Assembly: GCA_015654605.1 (NCBI GenBank)
Contig: JAATGO010000277.1
Span: forward strand, 1-10,063
Direction of reading: 5' to 3'
DNA length: 10,063 bases
Origin: Betaproteobacteria bacterium
Lineage (GTDB): Bacteria; Pseudomonadota; Gammaproteobacteria; Burkholderiales; Burkholderiaceae
Part shown: positions 5,782 through 10,063 of the stretch, piece by piece
How positions within the stretch are numbered: the stretch's first letter is position 1
Layout of the letters: every line of letters starts with the position of its first letter
Translations under genes and position numbers: made by a program
Notes under the pieces: generated by a model
Told to the model about the DNA's origin: nothing
Databases searched by the model: none
Seen by the model: only the letters and a program-made list of their open reading frames with translations

Positions 5782-5858
5782 TGGTCGGGGTGAGAGGATT
5801 CGAACCTCCGGCCTCTACGTCCCGAACGTAGCGCTCTACCGGGCTAAGCTACACCCCG
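5782..5858 (-). tRNA. tRNA-Pro (anticodon CGG)
   Basis: A 77-base tRNA that folds fully by eye. The acceptor arms are CGGGGTG and CACCCCG, all seven pairs. The D arm is GCTT/GAGC with a 9-base loop containing GG. The anticodon stem is CTACG/CGTAG around TTCGGGA, with anticodon CGG at 5822-5824, reading CCG. The variable loop is AGGCC. The T arm is GGAGG/CCTCT, including one G-U, around TTCGAAT. The discriminator is A and the CCA end is encoded. It lies 131 bases downstream of ispB on the same strand, and its 3' end touches an accessory region, so it could serve as an integration site. Confidence 0.97.
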
Positions 5859-5893
5859 CAACCGAAATGATGTCGACACCGGTGGACGCTGAA

Positions 5894-5930
5894 CTCGTTT
5901 CAAAGACCCGCATACTGAGACTGAAACGAG
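5894..5930. repeat. 9-bp inverted repeat between ispB and tRNA-Pro
   Basis: CTCGTTTCA (5894-5902) is exactly complementary to TGAAACGAG (5922-5930) across a 19-base loop. No T-run follows on either strand. It lies 35 bases upstream of the tRNA 5' end and 59 bases past the ispB stop. It might stabilise the ispB mRNA 3' end or assist processing of an ispB-tRNA transcript. Confidence 0.5.
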
Positions 5931-5989
5931 CCATGACATGTGTTCTTCAAAATACGGTGACAGTCAACATTCACACGTATGTTGTAGGT

Positions 5990-6979
5990 TTAGTGTGTGC
6001 GCTCTACGGCGAAGGCAGCTAATTCTAGCAAAGAAATTTTGAACTGACTATCCGGGAATGTGGCGATGGCATCTGAAGCTCTTTGGGCAGTTGTTACTGC
6101 CGCTTGCCGGGTGTAATCCAGGGCTCCTGATGTCGTAATAGCATCTAGAATTTGATCAAAATGCTGTTCATCACCATTTTCGATGCAGGAACGTACCAGG
6201 TCACGCTGCTCAGGTGTGCCATGCTGCATCAAATAGATCAGCGGGAGAGTTGGTTTTCCTTCGCGCAGATCATCTCCCACGTTTTTTCCGATTTCGTCGC
6301 TGTTGCCAGAATAATCTAGCACATCATCAATGAGCTGGAAGGCAGTTCCTAAAGAACCTCCATATTCGCCAGCGGCTTCTATGTCAGTTGCTGATGCACC
6401 CGCCAGTATGGCGCCCACTTGGGCTGCTGCTTCAAATAATTTGGCTGTTTTGGAACGAATGACGCGCAAATAATCCGTTTCATTGACGTCGGGGTTATGC
6501 ATGTTAAGTAACTGCAATACTTCCCCTTCAGCAATAACATTGGTGGCGTCCGCAACAATTTGCATGATGTGATGGCTTCCTGCTGCGACCATCATCTGGA
6601 ATGCGCGGGAATGGAGAAAGTCTCCTACTAATACGGATGCGGCATTACCGAACATGGCGTTGGCAGTGGGTTTGCCACGGCGTAGAGAAGACTCATCTAC
6701 GACATCGTCATGTAACAGGGTCGCTGTATGGATGAATTCAATAACAGCGGCTAGACTGTGGTGCGTTGTTCCGCGGAAACCACAGGCGTTGGCCATCAGT
6801 AAGACCAATATAGGGCGAATGCGTTTGCCACCGGCATTGATGATGTATTCGGCGACTTGGTTAACCAGGGGTACCTGCGAATTAAGTTGTTCACGGATAA
6901 CGCGATTGACCGCCTCCATATCAGCAGCAATGGGGTGAATAATAGCGTTTTGTTTAGTAGTAGTGGAAGCGGCAGACAC
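5990..6979 (-). CDS. ispB: polyprenyl (octaprenyl) diphosphate synthase
   Basis: 329 residues. It condenses isopentenyl diphosphate onto farnesyl diphosphate to make the long ubiquinone side chain. Trans-prenyltransferase motifs appear in order: G-G-K-R-I-R-P (50-56), the first Asp-rich motif D-D-V-V-D (91-95) in L-L-H-D-D-V-V-D-E-S-S-L-R-R-G, G-D-F-L-H-S-R-A-F (119-127), E-G-E-V-L-Q-L (151-157), the second Asp-rich motif D-D-V-L-D (218-222) in F-Q-L-I-D-D-V-L-D-Y, and G-D-D-L-R-E-G-K-P-T-L-P-L-I-Y (235-249). Length matches IspB. The start is GTG (6977-6979), with a modest AGG about seven bases upstream and a TATAAT box at 7013-7018. It is divergent from rplU, a common arrangement in proteobacteria. 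Octaprenyl rather than another chain length is assumed from proteobacterial context. Confidence 0.96.
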   Translation of the reverse strand: MSAASTTTKQNAIIHPIAADMEAVNRVIREQLNSQVPLVNQVAEYIINAGGKRIRPILVLLMANACGFRGTTHHSLAAVIEFIHTATLLHDDVVDESSLRRGKPTANAMFGNAASVLVGDFLHSRAFQMMVAAGSHHIMQIVADATNVIAEGEVLQLLNMHNPDVNETDYLRVIRSKTAKLFEAAAQVGAILAGASATDIEAAGEYGGSLGTAFQLIDDVLDYSGNSDEIGKNVGDDLREGKPTLPLIYLMQHGTPEQRDLVRSCIENGDEQHFDQILDAITTSGALDYTRQAAVTTAQRASDAIATFPDSQFKISLLELAAFAVERTH

Positions 6980-7012
6980 AGCAAAACCTGTTTAAAGAAT
7001 CTGATTTCCGTG

Positions 7013-7018
7013 ATTATA
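7013..7018 (-). promoter_or_regulatory. -10 box of the ispB promoter
   Basis: TATAAT on the minus strand, about 34 bases before the GTG start. No good -35 hexamer lies at 16-18 bases upstream, so the promoter may be weak or activator-dependent. Expected leader is about 25-30 bases. Confidence 0.5.
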
Positions 7019-7109
7019 CGTTGTCCCAGTGTTTCTTATGTGTCGAGTATGCGTTAAATTGCCATTATGCGCATATTGAAGGGACTTGATTCAGGGGAGG
7101 GGTGAGTTT

Positions 7110-7138
7110 TTGACTGTTTTACTAAGTATATGTATAAT
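7110..7138 (+). promoter_or_regulatory. near-consensus sigma-70 promoter of rplU-rpmA
   Basis: TTGACT (7110-7115), exactly 17 bases, then TATAAT (7133-7138): five of six and six of six consensus matches with ideal spacing. Transcription should start near 7145, about 190 bases before the rplU start. Confidence 0.85.
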
Positions 7139-7144
7139 TGGAGG

Positions 7145-7338
7145 TTTTCCCGAATCTTTGCTCTGTTTTTAATAAGTGGGGCAAGTGCTAAGTTGCTAGG
7201 GACGAAAAGATAAAAGAGGTAGATGAAATTGTAGGAATTTGTAGGGCGCAGTAACTGTAAGAGTGTAAGAGGACTGCAAATAGCAGTCATGCAGGAAATT
7301 GGAAGCAAAATTTATTCAATTATTCGATGAGGTTTCAC
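7145..7338 (+). promoter_or_regulatory. long 5' leader of rplU-rpmA, possibly autoregulatory
   Basis: About 194 untranslated bases between the predicted transcription start and the rplU ATG, with no convincing open frame. It includes a perfect 6-bp hairpin, GACTGC (7272-7277) and GCAGTC (7283-7288) with a 5-base loop, ending 50 bases before the ATG. It also has a weak AAATT/AATTT pair (7226-7240) and a tandem TTGTAGG repeat (7229-7235 and 7239-7245). Ribosomal protein operons are often controlled by their product binding such a leader; that role here is inference. Confidence 0.45.
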
Positions 7339-7650
7339 ATGTACGCGGTCATAAAAACCGGAGGCAAGCAGTATAAAGTTGTCGCTGGCGAAAAACTTAA
7401 AGTAGAACAGATACCTGCAGACATTGGCTCCGAAATCACTTTGGATCAAGTACTCGCATTGGGTGCGGGCGAAACCGTTAAATTCGGTGCGCCATTGGTC
7501 GAGGGTGCAACGGTGCTGGCGACTGTAGTCTCTCAAGGTCGTCATGACAAGGTCAAGATCTTCAAAATGCGTCGTCGTAAGCATTATCAGAAGCATCAAG
7601 GGCATCGTCAAAATTACACCGAACTGCAAATCGTCTCGATCAACGCTTAA
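7339..7650 (+). CDS. rplU: 50S ribosomal protein L21
   Basis: 103 residues, the standard L21 length. It binds 23S rRNA in the large subunit. The N-terminus [14 protein letters not shown] and the C-terminal [20 protein letters not shown] are diagnostic. An ATG four codons upstream (7327) is in frame, but the one at 7339 is preferred: it gives the canonical MYAVIKTGG start, and GAGG at 7329-7332, overlapping the upstream ATG, serves as its ribosome binding site. First gene of rplU-rpmA, with rpmA 36 bases downstream. Confidence 0.98.
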   Translation: MYAVIKTGGKQYKVVAGEKLKVEQIPADIGSEITLDQVLALGAGETVKFGAPLVEGATVLATVVSQGRHDKVKIFKMRRRKHYQKHQGHRQNYTELQIVSINA

Positions 7651-7686
7651 TAGCGCAGGTCAAACTTAGATCAAAGGAGTCTTTAA

Positions 7687-7944
7687 ATGGCACATAAAAA
7701 AGGCGGCGGCACTACGCGCAACGGCCGTGATTCAGAGTCGAAACGACTTGGCGTCAAGGTCTATGGTGGTCAGGCAATTAATGCTGGCGGTATTATCATC
7801 CGTCAACGTGGTACCAAAGTTCATCCAGGCGAAAATGTTGGTATGGGCAAGGATCACACCTTGTTTGCATTGACTGAAGGTAAAGTACAATTTTTGGTTA
7901 AAGGCGTTGCAAAGCGCCAGTACGTGACAGTTGTTGCTGCCTAA
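7687..7944 (+). CDS. rpmA: 50S ribosomal protein L27
   Basis: 85 residues, full length. The N-terminus [15 protein letters not shown] is the L27 hallmark; in ribosome structures this tail reaches toward the peptidyl transferase centre. The L-G-V-K-V-Y-G-G-Q and [10 protein letters not shown] motifs follow. There is no N-terminal extension of the type that needs proteolytic trimming in Firmicutes. A strong AAAGGAG (7673-7679) precedes the ATG. Co-transcribed with rplU and followed by a spacer of three hairpins ending in an intrinsic terminator. Confidence 0.98.
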   Translation: MAHKKGGGTTRNGRDSESKRLGVKVYGGQAINAGGIIIRQRGTKVHPGENVGMGKDHTLFALTEGKVQFLVKGVAKRQYVTVVAA

Positions 7945-7977
7945 GCAGGTAATGACAGTACGTATGTATGATCAAAT

Positions 7978-7991
7978 AAGGCGTAAGCCTT
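7978..7991 (+). repeat. small hairpin in the rpmA-obgE spacer
   Basis: AAGGC (7978-7982) and GCCTT (7987-7991) flank a GTAA tetraloop of the GNRA type, 33 bases after the rpmA stop. No U-tract of note follows, so it may be an mRNA 3'-end element. Confidence 0.4.
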
Positions 7992-8053
7992 TCATACAGA
8001 GAGTGTTTTGAAGACGTTTGTGAGAGTGTGATTGATCTGTTGAGTCGTCATTA

Positions 8054-8068
8054 CACCTTCGCGAGGTG
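8054..8068 (+). repeat. second small hairpin in the rpmA-obgE spacer
   Basis: CACCT (8054-8058) and AGGTG (8064-8068) flank TCGCG. It lies 16 bases upstream of the intrinsic terminator. Its 3' arm, AGGTG, could resemble an anti-Shine-Dalgarno target but is 69 bases from the obgE start. Confidence 0.35.
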
Positions 8069-8084
8069 ATACAAAATAATCTCT

Positions 8085-8116
8085 AAAAAGGCTCTGCCTC
8101 TGGTAGAGCCTTTTTT
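8085..8116 (+). terminator. strong intrinsic terminator of rplU-rpmA, 20 bases before obgE
   Basis: AAAAAGGCTCT (8085-8095), a 9-base loop and AGAGCCTTTTTT (8105-8116) form an 11-bp stem ending in a T-run, six pairs of it (GGCTCT/AGAGCC) GC-containing. The A-tract on the 5' side also makes it work on the minus strand. It leaves only 20 bases before the obgE ATG, so obgE either depends on read-through or on a promoter overlapping this region. Confidence 0.92.
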
Positions 8117-8118
8117 AA

Positions 8119-9246
<1,128 letters not shown>

Positions 9247-9253
9247 TACCATT

Positions 9254-9289
9254 TCACAAACGGATGTTTCATGGATGTTTCGTTTGTGA
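9254..9289. repeat. 9-bp inverted repeat with internal direct repeats between obgE and proB
   Basis: TCACAAACG (9254-9262) is exactly complementary to CGTTTGTGA (9281-9289). The loop region carries GGATGTTTC twice (9262-9270 and 9273-9281), each copy overlapping a stem arm by one base. It starts seven bases after the obgE stop. No solid T-run follows (TTGAGGATAGTTTATTC), so termination is possible but not evident. Confidence 0.5.
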
Positions 9290-9333
9290 TTGAGGATAGT
9301 TTATTCTAGGATTTTCTCTTTTGGCACAAAGAC

Positions 9334-10063
9334 ATGCACTCCGTCATACAACAAGCCAAACGGCTGATCATTAAAGTCGGTTCCTCTCTGGTTACCAACG
9401 ATGGTAAAGGATTGGATCGTCAAGCTATTACCAGATGGGCCGAACAGATAGCACAATTACGAGCACAAGGAAAAGAAGTTGTACTAGTAAGCTCTGGAGC
9501 CATTGCGGAAGGTATGCAACGTTTAGGTTTTGAACGACGTCCATCGGGCGTGCACGAACTGCAGGCATGCGCTGCAGTTGGGCAGATGGGGCTGGCGCAA
9601 ATTTATGAGAGCTGTTTCCGAGATTATGGTTTGGGAACGGCGCAGGTATTACTAACGCATGCGGATCTTGCTGATCGCGAGCGCTATTTAAATGCACGCT
9701 CCACTTTATTTACGCTATTGCGGTTTGGCGTGGTGCCTATCATCAATGAAAATGATACCGTGGTCACGGATGAAATCAAATTTGGGGACAACGATACGTT
9801 GGGTGCATTGGTCGCTAATCTGATAGAAGCAGATGCGTTGATCATTTTGACAGATCAGCGTGGCCTATATACCGCCGATCCACGTAAAAATCCAAGCGCA
9901 CAATTTGTGCATGAGGCGCATGCGGGTGATGTGGCACTGGAAGCCATGGCGGGTGGTTCTGGTTCAAGTCTTGGACGTGGTGGCATGTTGACCAAGATAT
10001 TGGCAGCTAAGCGGGCGGCAACATCGGGAGCGCATACGGTCATTGCCTGGGGGCGCGAGGAAC
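9334..10063 (+). CDS. proB: glutamate 5-kinase, C-terminally cut by the window edge
   Basis: 243 residues visible. It phosphorylates glutamate to gamma-glutamyl phosphate, the first and normally proline-inhibited step of proline synthesis. Amino-acid kinase motifs appear in order: [10 protein letters not shown] (12-21), V-S-S-G-A-I-A-E-G (52-60), [10 protein letters not shown] (134-143), [12 protein letters not shown] (150-161), [13 protein letters not shown] (172-184) and [11 protein letters not shown] (211-221). The remaining kinase end and the usual PUA domain, about 130 residues, lie beyond the window. The ATG gives the normal N-terminus, although the ribosome site is poor. It follows obgE by 87 bases, a widespread betaproteobacterial order. 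Confidence 0.97.
   Translation, partial: MHSVIQQAKRLIIKVGSSLVTNDGKGLDRQAITRWAEQIAQLRAQGKEVVLVSSGAIAEGMQRLGFERRPSGVHELQACAAVGQMGLAQIYESCFRDYGLGTAQVLLTHADLADRERYLNARSTLFTLLRFGVVPIINENDTVVTDEIKFGDNDTLGALVANLIEADALIILTDQRGLYTADPRKNPSAQFVHEAHAGDVALEAMAGGSGSSLGRGGMLTKILAAKRAATSGAHTVIAWGREE

Noticed and set aside
5768..6022. 84-codon plus-strand frame over tRNA-Pro
   Set aside because: Its G-E-R-I-R-T-S-G-L run is the antisense translation of a tRNA, a well-known false protein.
7327..7338. Upstream in-frame ATG for rplU adding four residues
   Set aside because: This ATG overlaps the GAGG ribosome site of the canonical start at 7339, and L21 proteins begin MYAVI.

Overview
The window looks like a betaproteobacterial chromosome, most likely from the Oxalobacteraceae (Herminiimonas/Collimonas-like). 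This rests on the block ispB / rplU-rpmA-obgE-proB and on the remembered character of the ObgE and ProB proteins; no database search was possible. It has two parts: a housekeeping block on the right (about 5780-10063) and a patchwork of accessory genes on the left (about 297-5778), bounded on the far left by the start of a CNNM/HlyC-CorC membrane protein gene.

Left edge (1-296, minus): the first 98 residues of a CorB/HlyC-CorC-type transporter. Next come about 380 bases without a gene, then a small secreted RcnB-like protein (674-1141, plus) with a low-complexity Arg/Gly/Gln/Pro linker. Between this gene and the convergent hydrolase gene lies a strikingly foldable stretch (1146-1268): one perfect 9-bp hairpin followed directly by a long nested hairpin.

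Metabolic cassette (1339-4849): an esterase-713-like alpha/beta hydrolase and a 2-hydroxycarboxylate (CitS-type) transporter form a minus-strand pair 9 bases apart. They are divergent from a LysR-type regulator across a 97-base AT-rich intergenic region. The simplest reading is regulated uptake of a hydroxy- or dicarboxylate coupled to cleavage of a related ester; the substrate cannot be read from the sequence.

tRNA-proximal region (5011-5858): an AT-rich uncharacterised ORF with a possible C-terminal helix-turn-helix starts 3 bases beyond the 3' end of an intact tRNA-Pro(CGG) gene. A tRNA 3' end is a classic integration site, but I see no integrase or direct-repeat partner in the window.

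Housekeeping block (5990-10063): ispB (polyprenyl diphosphate synthase, minus) is divergent from rplU-rpmA (ribosomal proteins L21 and L27), which have a near-consensus sigma-70 promoter and a leader of about 190 bases. A strong intrinsic terminator closes rplU-rpmA only 20 bases before obgE (ribosome-assembly GTPase). proB (glutamate 5-kinase, first step of proline synthesis) runs off the right edge.

I found no CRISPR array, transposase, integrase, toxin-antitoxin pair or recognisable defence system. The most interesting items are the hydrolase/transporter/LysR cassette, the nested hairpin at 1177-1268, the tRNA-adjacent orphan ORF, and the regulatory architecture around rplU and obgE.
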